NCBI GenBank assembly: GCA_030747505.1
Contig: JASLKQ010000010.1
Location: 1 to 56,892, forward strand
DNA: 56,892 nucleotides
Source of the DNA: Verrucomicrobiota bacterium
GTDB taxonomy: Bacteria > Verrucomicrobiota > Verrucomicrobiia > Limisphaerales > UBA1100
Direction of reading: 5' to 3'
Positions 34,607-44,579 of this stretch are shown piece by piece. Below the pieces are notes generated by a model that saw nothing but the letters and a program-made list of their open reading frames with translations, was not told where the DNA came from and ran no database searches. The stretch's first letter is position 1, and every line of letters begins with the position of its first letter. The translations under genes and the position numbers were made by a program.

Positions 34607-36949
34607 CTATTTCTCGGGTCTGTTGAGGTGGCGGCGCAGGAAATCAAATGTACCCTTGCCGTTAATGGTATGGGGGCCCTGGAAGAACTCTATTTCAGTT
34701 CGATCTGCGATATTGAGTGCTGCATATAACCTGCGTACTTTAGCATACTCATAAGCAACCCATTCATCGGGGGCTACGCCATCTTTATGGCCGCGTTCCA
34801 CCATAAACGGACGTGGAGCGATGAGTGCTGCCATCTCTGCATAGTTGAATGTGTGTCCGAGGTTATATTCGAATATTTCGTATTCTCCAGTGTAAAGATA
34901 GCTGGAGCGCCAATCGATGGTTGTATTCTTTTTGATCCACTCGTTGAAGTCAGCTGAACAAATTGAGAGGCAGTAGCGAGGAACCAGTGCGGGGACGCGC
35001 ATTGCAGTCTTGCCGCCGTAGGATAAGCCGTAGAATCCTATCCGTTTCTTGTCAACATAGGGCAGGGTTTCCAGCCAATCTATGATACGGTTATGCTGGG
35101 GGATGATGATTGAAAAGAGGGTTTTCCCTAGAGGGTTGGCTTTACGTTGTAATACTCGAAATTTATCGCGGCCTCGATAGGGGTTGTGGGGTGCAAAAAC
35201 AACGAAACCCCGGTCAGCTAGTTCTGCGGAAAACCCCTTGTACGGACCGAATGCCCTTGATTTGGGATCGCGCGTAACGGTGTCATTGGGGACTCCCTCC
35301 AGGCCATGTTGACATACGACTACGGGACGTTTTTCTTCTGGCTTGATGTCTTTGGGGACAAGTAGGTATCCCCAAGCAAACACATCCTTCCATACATCCA
35401 GTACAACCTCGTAGCCGGTCCATTTGTCGGTTTCCAGAATTTGCCTACTTCTTGGGTTGATCGGGAGGTTGGCTGCGGGGAGCTTTCCTATCACCTCGTT
35501 CCAGAATCGTTCCTTGTGGATTTTGGTTTGCTCGTTCCATTCTTCGGGTTGGTTATACTGGAACGTTCTCCAGAAATTATTCTGCCGATAATATTCAGAG
35601 AAGCGAAGGAGTTGTTGTGTGTAGTCAACCAATTGTTGCACCTGGCGTCTTTGGCGGTCGCTTGGAGGTTTAACGTCCAAGGGGTTTTCAGCGGTGGCTG
35701 AGTGTAGTTCCTTTTTCTTCAGGGATATTTTTAGTCCTTGGTAAAAACTCTTGAGGGCTAGTGTGCTTCCGAATTCTTTAACTGGAGTCTTTTCTTTGTT
35801 GTTGGCCAGCGCCGTAATGAGCCGTATATGGTTGTTTTTCCCGGAAAGTTCTCTGGCTCGATTGAATTCAGCTTCCACCAGACTGGTTGGAGGTGTTATC
35901 AGGATTCCCGGTGCGGCGCCTCCCCGTCGTCCGGGGCGTACGATTGGTGGTCCATCGATTTGATTAATGTTGCTATGTTCAATGACAAGGGTTCGTGGCG
36001 ATATCAGGCTTGCGATTTCCGCATCACCAAACTGTTCCAGTAAGCCAAATACATTCCTGTAGATTGGTTCATTCCATAACTTGTTACGCGCGTTGAAATA
36101 TCCGCTTACCAGTGTAGCTTGTACGCGTTGATCGATGGCTGCTGCGTAGAACGCGATGAGCCCTCCTTCGTTATAGCCGGCAATGCCTATAGCAGGAGAG
36201 TTGGGTGTCTTTGCATTTTCTTCCGAAAACCAATTCAATATTGCCCGGACTTTTTGGACTTCGTAACCAATAATATGCCGCCCCATTTCGAAAGCCTGTC
36301 GATAAATCCATTCTCGGTGCGCTTGATTCGTGAATACTGTCCGTGTCGTGCCTGAATATTCATCATCACGGTTAATTAATGTAGGGATGACAACCTGACA
36401 ACCCATAGTGGCCATGTGGCGTCCGTATTGCGAAGCTGGCTTGATGCCCGGGCTGATTCCGGCCAGCTGTTCGGGGGTTTGGTCTGCGTCCGGTATAGCG
36501 ATAATGCGCGCCTTGATGGGGCCGGTTGGATTGATAAGCAGGCCTTCTCCGGTGACGTTTTTGAAAACCGGCCAGCGTACGGTGTGGATTTCCATGTATT
36601 TATCTTTATACCGTAGCGAACCCTGTGTGGTATTTGAGATAAATTCCATGCCTGTGAATGGTACTGGTTCATCCACGGCCCCGATGCAGAAACGCAATCG
36701 ATCCCTGTTCTTTTGAACTGATTTAGCATACGCTTCATTAGACTGGTAATCTCGGTTCCAAAATTGGGGGCGGCGTTTGGCCGCGGCGATGGTTTCCCGA
36801 TCAAGAAAACGGCTTATACCCGCAACCATTTTACCAGAGAGGTCGCCTTCTATGGACAGGGGTTTGGTATTGGGTAATTCGCTCCCTGGGAGCGAAATGC
36901 TTAATAACAATGAGGCAATCAAGATAAAGGAGCGCATGGCCAATGGCAC
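34607..36949 (-). CDS. Secreted two-domain alpha/beta hydrolase (acetyl-xylan esterase-like)
   Basis: A 780-residue protein with a signal peptide (about residues 1-22; a second in-frame ATG at 36937 would also keep it). Two alpha/beta-hydrolase-type halves are visible. The C-terminal half has an intact nucleophile elbow GLSYGG near residue 642 and the late HKDGVAP and GPHTING segments that can supply acid and His. The N-terminal half has GYNEGG near 259, where Asn replaces the nucleophile Ser, so it is probably non-catalytic. The C-terminal half resembles dienelactone hydrolase or acetyl-xylan esterase-type proteins common in Verrucomicrobia and Planctomycetes. A carbohydrate ester substrate is likely but unproven. 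It lies 34 bases after the RNase E/G gene. Confidence 0.8.
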   Translation of the reverse strand: MPLAMRSFILIASLLLSISLPGSELPNTKPLSIEGDLSGKMVAGISRFLDRETIAAAKRRPQFWNRDYQSNEAYAKSVQKNRDRLRFCIGAVDEPVPFTGMEFISNTTQGSLRYKDKYMEIHTVRWPVFKNVTGEGLLINPTGPIKARIIAIPDADQTPEQLAGISPGIKPASQYGRHMATMGCQVVIPTLINRDDEYSGTTRTVFTNQAHREWIYRQAFEMGRHIIGYEVQKVRAILNWFSEENAKTPNSPAIGIAGYNEGGLIAFYAAAIDQRVQATLVSGYFNARNKLWNEPIYRNVFGLLEQFGDAEIASLISPRTLVIEHSNINQIDGPPIVRPGRRGGAAPGILITPPTSLVEAEFNRARELSGKNNHIRLITALANNKEKTPVKEFGSTLALKSFYQGLKISLKKKELHSATAENPLDVKPPSDRQRRQVQQLVDYTQQLLRFSEYYRQNNFWRTFQYNQPEEWNEQTKIHKERFWNEVIGKLPAANLPINPRSRQILETDKWTGYEVVLDVWKDVFAWGYLLVPKDIKPEEKRPVVVCQHGLEGVPNDTVTRDPKSRAFGPYKGFSAELADRGFVVFAPHNPYRGRDKFRVLQRKANPLGKTLFSIIIPQHNRIIDWLETLPYVDKKRIGFYGLSYGGKTAMRVPALVPRYCLSICSADFNEWIKKNTTIDWRSSYLYTGEYEIFEYNLGHTFNYAEMAALIAPRPFMVERGHKDGVAPDEWVAYEYAKVRRLYAALNIADRTEIEFFQGPHTINGKGTFDFLRRHLNRPEK

Positions 36950-36983
36950 TCCTTCCGGCTGGTTATGTCAATAATTAGGGATT

Positions 36984-38861
36984 CTAGTGGTGTTCTCCCA
37001 CGCTTTCCAGCTGGCGATTGTTGGTGCCATCAAAGATCTTGAATTGTTCAGCGTGAAAGGAGGTGTCGGCCCGGAATTCCAGTTTTACCAGATATTTTTT
37101 CTCGAAATTGATGATTAGGTCTTCGTCTTCACGCCGGAGGCGATCCAATACATTGGGGTTTACTACTACACGCAATATGAAGTCTGAATCATCTGCATCT
37201 CGCGCCTTCAGGATTTCGGTGAGTTTGCGCTGGATCTCAACACTCATGGTTATGGGGCTCTTTATGTTGCCACGGCCATTGCAATAGTGGCACTCGTCGT
37301 GGAATGTCGATTGGACGCTCTCCGAGTGACGTTGTCGGGTCATCTCCATCAGACCAAGCTGGGAAATTGGCAGGACGTGAGTTCTGGCCTTATCGCGGCG
37401 AAGGCACTCCTTTACTTTGTTCATGACCTTGTCCCGGTCTCGTCGCTGTTTCATATCAATAAAATCTATGACAATAAGGCCTCCCATATTACGAAGTTTG
37501 AGCTGGCGACACACTTCTTCAGCAGCCTCCATATTTACCCTCAGGATGGTACTACTCTGGTCTTTGCCTCCGCCTTTATGGCTGCCTGTGTTTACATCGA
37601 TGGCAACTAAAGCTTCGGTTTCATCAATTACCAGAGCGCCTCCGCTCTTCAGTCCGACTTTTCTCGAGAATGCCTGCTCCAACTGTTTGCTGATGCTATG
37701 TTTATCGAAAATGGGTTGAGCTTCACTATAATGTTGAATTTTTTTCTTTGATTGTTTTGATATCTTTCCAACGAGTTCCTGCATGCGTTCATAGGCAGCT
37801 CGGTTGTCTATTAAGATTCTGTCAACATCTTCAGTGAGGAAATCACGGACCGTGCGTTCAATTAGGTCCGGCTCGCGAAACACGCAAGTTGGAGCTGATA
37901 TGTTGTCAATGGAATCTTTTACTCCCCGCCATTGATCCATGAGCATTGCCAGATCGCGTACAAAATACCGTTGAGTTTTTCCTTCGCCCGCAGTCCTAAG
38001 TATGGCTCCCATATTGTCCGGGATGTCTAGTGACTGGAGTATTCCTTTTAGGCGCTTGCGTTCTTTGGGGTCTTGTATTTTTTTGGATATTCCCAGCTGA
38101 TCCGTGGAGGGCAAAAGGACAAGAAAACGGCCGGGGATTGAGAGGTGAGTTGTAGCGCGCGGGCCTTTTGTGCCTATGGGGCCTTTCTGTATTTGGAGTA
38201 TTATTTCGCTGCCTGCAGGATATTTTTTTGGGATATCTTTTTTGGATATTCTTGGGGTCTTTCGACGTTTGCCTTTGCGTTCAATAACTTCATATTGTTT
38301 CTCTAGGCTTGCGGGCAGGATGTCCCAGTAATGTAGGAAAGCATTTTTTTCGATTCCAATGTCAACAAATGCTGCTTCAAGTCTGTCCTCCAAATTTCTT
38401 ACTTTACCTTTGTAGATGCTAGCAACGATGCGTTCGTCATTGTTTCGCTCCATGGTAAAATCCTCGAGTTGACCCGATTGCATGATTCCTACGCGTGTTT
38501 CGAGGCTTTCGGCACTTATGATAATTTCTTTTCCGGATGATTTCTTGGGCAGCAGTTTACGGATATATTTTTTGACTGTGCCAATAATTCCTTTTTCTTC
38601 CTTTTGTTCTGGACGGTCTGGTTTCTTGGCAGTAGCGGGCTTGTGTGCAGGCTCCTCTTTTATACCAAAAGCCTTATTTTCAGATCGAAGTATTTCAGCC
38701 TCTTTAGGCCGTTCATAAACAGCCTCATTTAACAGGCGACTGTTTTCCATATCTTCACGGTCTTTCTCTGCTGTTTCTTTTTTATTTAATCTGTTTCGCA
38801 TTCCTCCTGAGGGGCGGAAGCTCTGATTCTTTTTTCGTTTTCCAAAATTATTGTTACTCAT
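36984..38861 (-). CDS. Ribonuclease E/G family endonuclease
   Basis: A 625-residue RNase with an S1 RNA-binding region at about 155-290 and the catalytic magnesium-binding aspartates in ALVAIDVNTG (near 420) and IVIDFIDM (near 465). The zinc-link CHYCNGRG (near 521) joins protomers in the tetramer. The RNase E/G family processes rRNA and tRNA precursors and turns over mRNA. The first 110 residues are a charged, low-complexity extension (MSNNNFGKRKKNQ onward) not found in RNase G. The long C-terminal scaffold of E. coli RNase E is missing. The gene is 6 bases after rodA, so it is probably co-transcribed with the cell-shape genes; rng often sits near mreBCD in other bacteria. Confidence 0.93.
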   Translation of the reverse strand: MSNNNFGKRKKNQSFRPSGGMRNRLNKKETAEKDREDMENSRLLNEAVYERPKEAEILRSENKAFGIKEEPAHKPATAKKPDRPEQKEEKGIIGTVKKYIRKLLPKKSSGKEIIISAESLETRVGIMQSGQLEDFTMERNNDERIVASIYKGKVRNLEDRLEAAFVDIGIEKNAFLHYWDILPASLEKQYEVIERKGKRRKTPRISKKDIPKKYPAGSEIILQIQKGPIGTKGPRATTHLSIPGRFLVLLPSTDQLGISKKIQDPKERKRLKGILQSLDIPDNMGAILRTAGEGKTQRYFVRDLAMLMDQWRGVKDSIDNISAPTCVFREPDLIERTVRDFLTEDVDRILIDNRAAYERMQELVGKISKQSKKKIQHYSEAQPIFDKHSISKQLEQAFSRKVGLKSGGALVIDETEALVAIDVNTGSHKGGGKDQSSTILRVNMEAAEEVCRQLKLRNMGGLIVIDFIDMKQRRDRDKVMNKVKECLRRDKARTHVLPISQLGLMEMTRQRHSESVQSTFHDECHYCNGRGNIKSPITMSVEIQRKLTEILKARDADDSDFILRVVVNPNVLDRLRREDEDLIINFEKKYLVKLEFRADTSFHAEQFKIFDGTNNRQLESVGEHH

Positions 38862-38867
38862 TTTATT

Positions 38868-40091
38868 TTAAATTATTTTTTGATAAAGTCTTACGTTGAT
38901 TAGTAGCCCAAGTGCCATTAGTGAGCAGATTACAGACGAACCTCCTGCGCTGAGCAAGGGGAGAGGTAGCCCTGTGACGGGGACCAGTCTGATGTTCATC
39001 CCAATGTTTACAAACACATGGCAGAACAGCATCGTTATTACTCCAGTTGCTATAATGCGGCCGAGTCTGTCCCTGCATTTATTTGCAGTCCTTAGTCCGG
39101 TAATAAGGATGGCTCCGTACAGCACAATGACCATTGTGCTTCCTGCAAATCCGCTTTCTTCAGCAATTACAGAAAAAATAAAATCATTGTTCGCAACGCC
39201 TTGGGGGATAAATCCGTAGGTGTTCTGAATTCCTTTTTTCCATCCTTTTCCAGTCAAACCTCCGGACCCTACTGAGATCATGGCTTGTTCTACATTGTAG
39301 GAGTCTTTTCTCTGCATTGCACGTGCTTGACGTATTTCCGCCTTGGTAGCATTGGTTCCAGCATATTGTTTTGCATAGTCGACATTGAAGTACACCATTA
39401 ATCGACGTTTTTGATGGTCAGGGAGTTCTATCGGCTTCCAGTTTGCTGGAATAAAAAACACATATGTCAATGCAAGGACCAAAATCAATATGAAACCTAC
39501 GATAAGTTTTTGGACAAACCTTGCTGGAGCTCCAGCTATATACATCATGGCTAGCCCAGCAGGCAGAATCATTAACGAAGAGCCAAGGTCTGGTTCCAGT
39601 AAAATCAGCCCAAAGGGGAGTAAGGCGATGCATATGCCCCTAAATAGGACTTTGGGATCGCTTAATTCACCTCGCGGGCGACTCAGGAATTGAGCCATTG
39701 CCAGGATAAATGCCACTTTTGCCATTTCAGATGGTTGGAAATCCGCTGGGCCCAAATCAAACCAACGCCGTGCCCCGTTACGCATAGTGCCGATTCCGGG
39801 AATCAACACAAGTATCAGCATTAAAATGTTTAGCCAGTAAAACACGTATGCCCATCGGGACAGAATGTTGTAATCCTTCAGGCAGATAATAAACGCAATT
39901 CCTATTCCAATTGCATAGAATATAGGCTGTTTTATAAAGGGCTGGCGAATGGTTGAAAGAGATAGAAATAGATCATTATTATAGGATGCGCTGTAAATGA
40001 ACAGAACTCCGAAGGTCATCAAGCCTGCGAGAGCAATCAGCAGGGTCTTGTCAAGGCGGTTCCAAGGAATTAGTTGGGAAATAAATTTCAT
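38868..40091 (-). CDS. rodA: RodA, SEDS-family peptidoglycan glycosyltransferase
   Basis: A 407-residue polytopic membrane protein of the FtsW/RodA/SpoVE family with about ten hydrophobic segments. Family markers include GNGARRWFDLGPADFQPSEMAK (read here as GARRWFDLGP then FQPSEMAK), and the C-terminal GLPLPLLSAGGSSV. It polymerises lipid II during side-wall growth with PBP2. The start ATG directly follows the TAA of the PBP2 gene, so the two are translated together. Its place after mreB, mreC, mreD and mrdA supports RodA over FtsW. Confidence 0.95.
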   Translation of the reverse strand: MKFISQLIPWNRLDKTLLIALAGLMTFGVLFIYSASYNNDLFLSLSTIRQPFIKQPIFYAIGIGIAFIICLKDYNILSRWAYVFYWLNILMLILVLIPGIGTMRNGARRWFDLGPADFQPSEMAKVAFILAMAQFLSRPRGELSDPKVLFRGICIALLPFGLILLEPDLGSSLMILPAGLAMMYIAGAPARFVQKLIVGFILILVLALTYVFFIPANWKPIELPDHQKRRLMVYFNVDYAKQYAGTNATKAEIRQARAMQRKDSYNVEQAMISVGSGGLTGKGWKKGIQNTYGFIPQGVANNDFIFSVIAEESGFAGSTMVIVLYGAILITGLRTANKCRDRLGRIIATGVITMLFCHVFVNIGMNIRLVPVTGLPLPLLSAGGSSVICSLMALGLLINVRLYQKII

Positions 40092-41981
40092 TTAGTTTTC
40101 CGTGATACTTGTTTGTTTATCACGTGAAATGAGGGCTTCGTAGATTTCTTTTGCTATGGGGGCGCAGGTTTTACCACCTGAGACACCGTTTTCCACCATG
40201 ACCACAACGGCGTAATTTGGCTGTTTGTACGGAGCGAATGATGTAAACCAAGTGGTTTTACGACCTCCGCGTATTGTGGCCGTTCCGGTTTTTCCACATA
40301 TATTGTATCCTTCGATGTGGGCAGCGTGGCCGGTGCCTTCCGGGTCGGCAACGTCCGCATGCATTGCTTCTCGAAGAATATCCAAATTTTCGGGGCGTAC
40401 GAGCAGTTGGCTGCGTATGGTCGATTGAGGAAAATTAATGGATGATTTGGTACGTTTTGTGTCTGAGTGTGTGATTCTGTCAATTATTCGCGGATGATAG
40501 AACGTGCCGCCATTGGCTACAGTCGCTGTCATTAATGCCATTTGTAATGGGGTTACTGAAACAGGGCCCTGTCCGAAGGATATGTTGGCAGTGTCTCCGT
40601 CGCTCCATCCTCGACTAATATCGTTTAGAGAAGGGAATTGACCGGCTGTTTCCTGTTCAGGTAATAGGCCAGTACGTTTCCCTAGGTGGAATTGTTTTCC
40701 CATTTTGATGATATGCTTAACACCATGCTCTTGGGAGAGTGCGTGATGGATAAAGTAGGAATTACAAGAATGCTTGAAGGCGCGCTTGAAGTCGTAGAGA
40801 CCGGGGTTTGCAGTACAATTTATTATTCTACGCCCAATGCGGTAACTGCCCTGACATTGGATGTGCTCTGTCGGGTTTAATCCGTTTTCCAGAGCTGCCA
40901 GCCCGGAAATGATCTTAAAAATTGAACCGGGAGGGTAACGTTCCTGGGTCGCGCGAAAAAGCAGGGCAGAGGGACGGTTAGTTAGGTAGTGGTTCCACAG
41001 AGAGTGGCTTATTCCTGGAGTGAATTGGTTTGGGTCAAAAACCGGAGCAGATACCATGGCGGTAATGTCACCGCTGTCAACTCTCATAACGATTACTGCT
41101 CCTGCCTTGGATCCTGATATGTTAAGGCCTTTTTCGAGTGCTTTCATAGCGTGCTCTTGAATAGATCGATCAAGGGTCAGGAAAACGTTGCTGCCTGGCG
41201 TAGGAGTCACTGGCATTGATTCAACCTGTCGATACCCCATGTTATTGACTTGAACGGCGCGGGTTCCAGGTTGTCCGGATAAGTATTGATCAAAGGTTTT
41301 TTCTGCTCCTAGTTTACCCTCGAAGTCTGGGAGGTGATAGTTGTATTGAAAAACTCCGTTATCGTTGTGTGTTTTACGCCTTAAGTGACCGACAATATGT
41401 GCAACTGATAGCGAAGGGTAGTATCTTTTAGGCATTACTTCTAATTCCATTCCGGGGACCTTCCAGCTGTTTTCAGCAAACCGGGCAATGTTTGTCTGCG
41501 ACAAGTTATTTATTACCGCCAGAGGAAGAGCCCTTTTTTCACTGAAATGCGCCTGCAATTGTTTAGGTGTGACATCGATGGATTGGGTGAGCTTTAGTTT
41601 TTCTGTGAAACGGCTTACCACACGGTGACGCACGGCAATTTCTAGCTGACCACTTTCAGTTTTGTTTAATTTTTGTTCTGTTTTGCTGTTTCTCCATTCT
41701 GCCCTAAAGTGATGTCGCAACTCTTCCAGGTAGGCATTAATTACGAATGTGGGCTTATCCTGTGCTAGGGGTCGTCCATGGATGTCCAGTATGCTCCCCC
41801 GAACTGCAGGTATTCTCACCGTCCTCATGGATTGGGTTTTCTGGTCCTTGATGTAGACAATAGCCGTAGTGACTTGCACGTACCATAGGCCGGCTAAAAG
41901 TAATCCAATACCAACTAGAATAATGGCTCCAATAACGAGAACACGCCGATCCTTTTCTCGATGTGATTGTTTGCTATTCAT
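40092..41981 (-). CDS. mrdA: Penicillin-binding protein 2 (elongation transpeptidase)
   Basis: A 629-residue class B penicillin-binding protein. One N-terminal membrane helix (residues about 13-33) precedes the PBP dimerisation region (RGSILDIHGRPLA), then the transpeptidase with GSIFK (near 352), the SCN motif (near 403) and KTGTA (near 560). It cross-links peptidoglycan in the elongasome with RodA, MreC and MreD. The start overlaps the end of mreD by 8 bases. The SCN triad in place of SxN with other middle residues is common for PBP2-type enzymes. Confidence 0.95.
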   Translation of the reverse strand: MNSKQSHREKDRRVLVIGAIILVGIGLLLAGLWYVQVTTAIVYIKDQKTQSMRTVRIPAVRGSILDIHGRPLAQDKPTFVINAYLEELRHHFRAEWRNSKTEQKLNKTESGQLEIAVRHRVVSRFTEKLKLTQSIDVTPKQLQAHFSEKRALPLAVINNLSQTNIARFAENSWKVPGMELEVMPKRYYPSLSVAHIVGHLRRKTHNDNGVFQYNYHLPDFEGKLGAEKTFDQYLSGQPGTRAVQVNNMGYRQVESMPVTPTPGSNVFLTLDRSIQEHAMKALEKGLNISGSKAGAVIVMRVDSGDITAMVSAPVFDPNQFTPGISHSLWNHYLTNRPSALLFRATQERYPPGSIFKIISGLAALENGLNPTEHIQCQGSYRIGRRIINCTANPGLYDFKRAFKHSCNSYFIHHALSQEHGVKHIIKMGKQFHLGKRTGLLPEQETAGQFPSLNDISRGWSDGDTANISFGQGPVSVTPLQMALMTATVANGGTFYHPRIIDRITHSDTKRTKSSINFPQSTIRSQLLVRPENLDILREAMHADVADPEGTGHAAHIEGYNICGKTGTATIRGGRKTTWFTSFAPYKQPNYAVVVMVENGVSGGKTCAPIAKEIYEALISRDKQTSITEN

Positions 41982-42531
41982 GGAATCGGCGGTGTCGGAT
42001 TATTGTTGTCGTGGTGTCGAAAGGTGCTGCCAGAGGTTGTTCTTCAACTGATTTGTCGAGCCACTCTATTAACGGGTAAAATATTAAAGTCATGAGCCCG
42101 CTGCTGAGAATACTAGCTGCCCATTGCCAGAGGGAGAACCAACCAATTAAGGGTTCTTTGTTGGTCAGAAGCAACAGGGCTAGAGACATGAGTGGGATCA
42201 TCGCTCCAGCTATAGCTCCCAAGGCAAAACGTGAGCCTATGTGGTGATGTAATAGATTGTGGGAATTGATGTGAACTATAAATCCCAAGGTATAGAGAGG
42301 TAGCAGGGATAGTCCTAAAGGATCGGATGAAAGGGCGCTTTGAGTCAATGAGGCAAAGATTGCAAGAATGGCAATTGTCGTGATTGGAGTCCGAAGGGCA
42401 GTCGCAAGCATTAGGGGAGGCAGTGGGTCTAGTTGGGTTCCTAACATTTGTAAGGGTAGGCTCCAGGCTGATGCCGCATAGGTAGTGATCAGTGCGACTA
42501 ATAAAATTGTTATGGTTAGGAATGCTTTCAT
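41974..42531 (-). CDS. mreD: Rod shape-determining protein MreD
   Basis: A 185-residue hydrophobic protein with about five membrane segments, the size and character of MreD, and located between mreC and mrdA as in most bacteria. Sequence conservation of MreD is low, so context carries much of the call. ATG 42531 is preferred because it forms a classic ATGA overlap with the mreC stop; an ATG at 42546 would add five residues. It bridges MreC with other elongasome components in the inner membrane. Confidence 0.85.
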   Translation of the reverse strand: MKAFLTITILLVALITTYAASAWSLPLQMLGTQLDPLPPLMLATALRTPITTIAILAIFASLTQSALSSDPLGLSLLPLYTLGFIVHINSHNLLHHHIGSRFALGAIAGAMIPLMSLALLLLTNKEPLIGWFSLWQWAASILSSGLMTLIFYPLIEWLDKSVEEQPLAAPFDTTTTIIRHRRFHE

Positions 42532-43334
42532 GGCATTAGCACCCACACTTCGTTTAGCAGTGATGGGTTGGTTGCAAGCTTCACGCTGGCTTTGGTTGTT
42601 AGATCTCCAGAAGTGTTCTCTAAAGCCAGGATTTTCCCGATATGAATCCCTCTAGGAAAAACCTCCCCAAAACCACTAGTGTAAATTTCATCTCCTACCC
42701 TCGCTTTTGTGCCGGCGGGCAGGTATAGGAGTTCTGCAAGAGTCGGGTCATATATTGTTCCACCACAGGAAGAGAGGATGCCAGTTTCCGTGGTCTCCGC
42801 AATGGTTGCTGAAATGCGGCAAATGGGATCACCCAACAAGGCTACTCGTGAGCGGTGGGCGTATGCTTCTTGAACTCGACCTATCAGTGCCCCATTGGCC
42901 ATTACTGGCATATCTATTTTCACTCCATCACTGGAGCCTAAATCGATCTGGATCGATCGCCACCAATTGGATGGATCGCGCCCCACAATGCGGCTGAGAC
43001 GAGGGTTCCACTCGGGCTTTGGTTGCATCTTGAGTTTTTGGCGCAAGATGCGGTTTTCGCGGGATAAGGTAGAGAGTCGCCTGAGTTTTAGTTCTAGAAT
43101 CTCATTTTGACGTTTTAACGCGTTATTCTCTTTTAGTAGTGTCTTGCGGGGAATGACTTGGTTTGTCAGATAGTCGCTTGTTGTTTGAGCGGTTTTTTGA
43201 GCTGAGAATAAGGGGGTGTAGAAACTGCTGAACAGTCTCTTGGTGCGGGCGGAGTTTTCCGGGGAGAGGGTAAAACACGTCAACGCCAATAGAGCTACGG
43301 CAATCGTTGCGATAAGGTATGGGCGGCGATTCAT
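42528..43334 (-). CDS. mreC: Rod shape-determining protein MreC
   Basis: A 268-residue bitopic protein: membrane helix at about 7-25, a coiled coil at about 65-105 (LLKENNALKRQNEILELKLR), then the beta-barrel domain with MPVMANGALIGRV and the C-terminal VLM end. It forms a periplasmic scaffold that activates PBP2-RodA. Length and order fit MreC well. It lies about 40 bases after mreB and overlaps mreD by four bases. Confidence 0.92.
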   Translation of the reverse strand: MNRRPYLIATIAVALLALTCFTLSPENSARTKRLFSSFYTPLFSAQKTAQTTSDYLTNQVIPRKTLLKENNALKRQNEILELKLRRLSTLSRENRILRQKLKMQPKPEWNPRLSRIVGRDPSNWWRSIQIDLGSSDGVKIDMPVMANGALIGRVQEAYAHRSRVALLGDPICRISATIAETTETGILSSCGGTIYDPTLAELLYLPAGTKARVGDEIYTSGFGEVFPRGIHIGKILALENTSGDLTTKASVKLATNPSLLNEVWVLMP

Positions 43335-43374
43335 TTACCCGGTTGATCCGGGCGAACAAAAGTAAGGAAAAAAA

Positions 43375-44397
43375 TCATGCGGTGGCAGCGGCGTTTCGCC
43401 AGTAATCAATATTTTGAAGGACCTTACCTGCGCCGTTGGCAACGGAGATAAGAGGGTCCTCTGCTATGGTTACAGGCAGTTGGGTTTCCTTGGCTACTAG
43501 TCGGTCGATGCCTCGGAGGAGGGCTCCTCCTCCGGCCACGACAATCCCTCGATCCACCAGATCTCCGGAGAGTTCTGGGGGGCACTGTTCCAGGATTTGG
43601 CGGATTGATTCAAGAATCGCTGTTAGCGGCTCTTTGAGTGCATCGCGAATTTCCTCTGACCGCACAACCAGTGTGCGGGGTAGGCCTTGGCTTAAGTCAC
43701 GGCCTTTGACCTCCATGGTCAATTCATCCTCAAGCGGGAAGGCCGAGCCGATTTTTAGTTTGATTTCCTCAGCGGTTCGTTCGCCGATTAAAAGGTTGTG
43801 GGCGCGTTTCATGTGGTGAATGATTGCGCCGTCGAACTGGTCGCCTCCGACACGCAGGCTGGTTGCCTGCACGATGTTGGCAAGAGAGATTACAGCAATT
43901 TCAGCGGTGCCTCCGCCTATGTCTACCACCATATTTCCGGCTGGTTCGGCTACAGGCAATCCTGCGCCGATAGCAGCGGCTAATGGCTGTTTGATTGGGT
44001 AGAATTCACTGGCACCGGCCCGGGTTACCGAGTCTTCAACAGCCCTGCGTTCAACTTCAGTGATACCGGAAGGGACTGCGACGACAACTCTGGGCTGGAC
44101 AAGTTTTCGGTGGTGTACTTTTTGTATGAAGTAACGCAGCATTGCTTCGGTTACGTCAAAGTCAGCAATCACACCATCTTTCATTGGTCGAATTGCCTCA
44201 ATGTTAGGAGGAGTGCGGGCAAGCATGGCCTTGGCCTCGCTGCCCACGGCGAGAACATTCTTGGTTCCTGCCTGAATGGCAACCACAGAAGGTTCCCGCA
44301 TCACGATGCCGCGATCCTTCAAAAACACCAACGAATTGGCTGTTCCAAGATCGATTCCGATATCATTGGAGAAAAGGCTTTTTATTCCCTCAAACAT
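43375..44397 (-). CDS. mreB: Actin-like cell-shape protein MreB
   Basis: A 340-residue actin-family ATPase. Motifs are the phosphate-1 loop [12 protein letters not shown], the phosphate-2 [12 protein letters not shown] and the adenosine region [16 protein letters not shown]. It polymerises under the inner membrane and directs the elongasome. ATG 44397 gives the normal MreB start ([12 protein letters not shown]); an upstream TTG at 44424 would only add nine residues. No promoter was recognised between this gene and the tRNA 94 bases upstream on the same strand, so the two may share a transcript. Confidence 0.96.
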   Translation of the reverse strand: MFEGIKSLFSNDIGIDLGTANSLVFLKDRGIVMREPSVVAIQAGTKNVLAVGSEAKAMLARTPPNIEAIRPMKDGVIADFDVTEAMLRYFIQKVHHRKLVQPRVVVAVPSGITEVERRAVEDSVTRAGASEFYPIKQPLAAAIGAGLPVAEPAGNMVVDIGGGTAEIAVISLANIVQATSLRVGGDQFDGAIIHHMKRAHNLLIGERTAEEIKLKIGSAFPLEDELTMEVKGRDLSQGLPRTLVVRSEEIRDALKEPLTAILESIRQILEQCPPELSGDLVDRGIVVAGGGALLRGIDRLVAKETQLPVTIAEDPLISVANGAGKVLQNIDYWRNAAATA

Positions 44398-44491
44398 GTA
44401 AAAAGTGTAATCTGGTTGAGACAATGAGGCTCATCTCGGTTTTGGAACAAGGAAAGGTTATTCAGGAGATTTTCAGTAAAAGGATATAAAA

Positions 44492-44567
44492 TGGTGCCAG
44501 AGGAGGGACTTGAACCCCCGACCAATGGATTATGATCCCACTGCTCTACCAACTGAGCTACTCTGGC
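44492..44567 (-). tRNA. tRNA with CAU anticodon (Met elongator or Ile2)
   Basis: A 76-base cloverleaf on the minus strand with encoded CCA. The acceptor stem GCCAGAG pairs with CTCTGGC; the D arm is GCTC and GAGC; the T arm is GGGGG with CCCTC and a TTCAAGT loop. The seven-base anticodon loop ATCATAA puts CAU at positions 34-36. The anticodon stem has G-U pairs at both ends. An elongator methionine tRNA is the default reading, but a lysidine-modified isoleucine tRNA with the same anticodon cannot be excluded. Confidence 0.93.
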
Positions 44568-44579
44568 TGCCTCGGCTTG

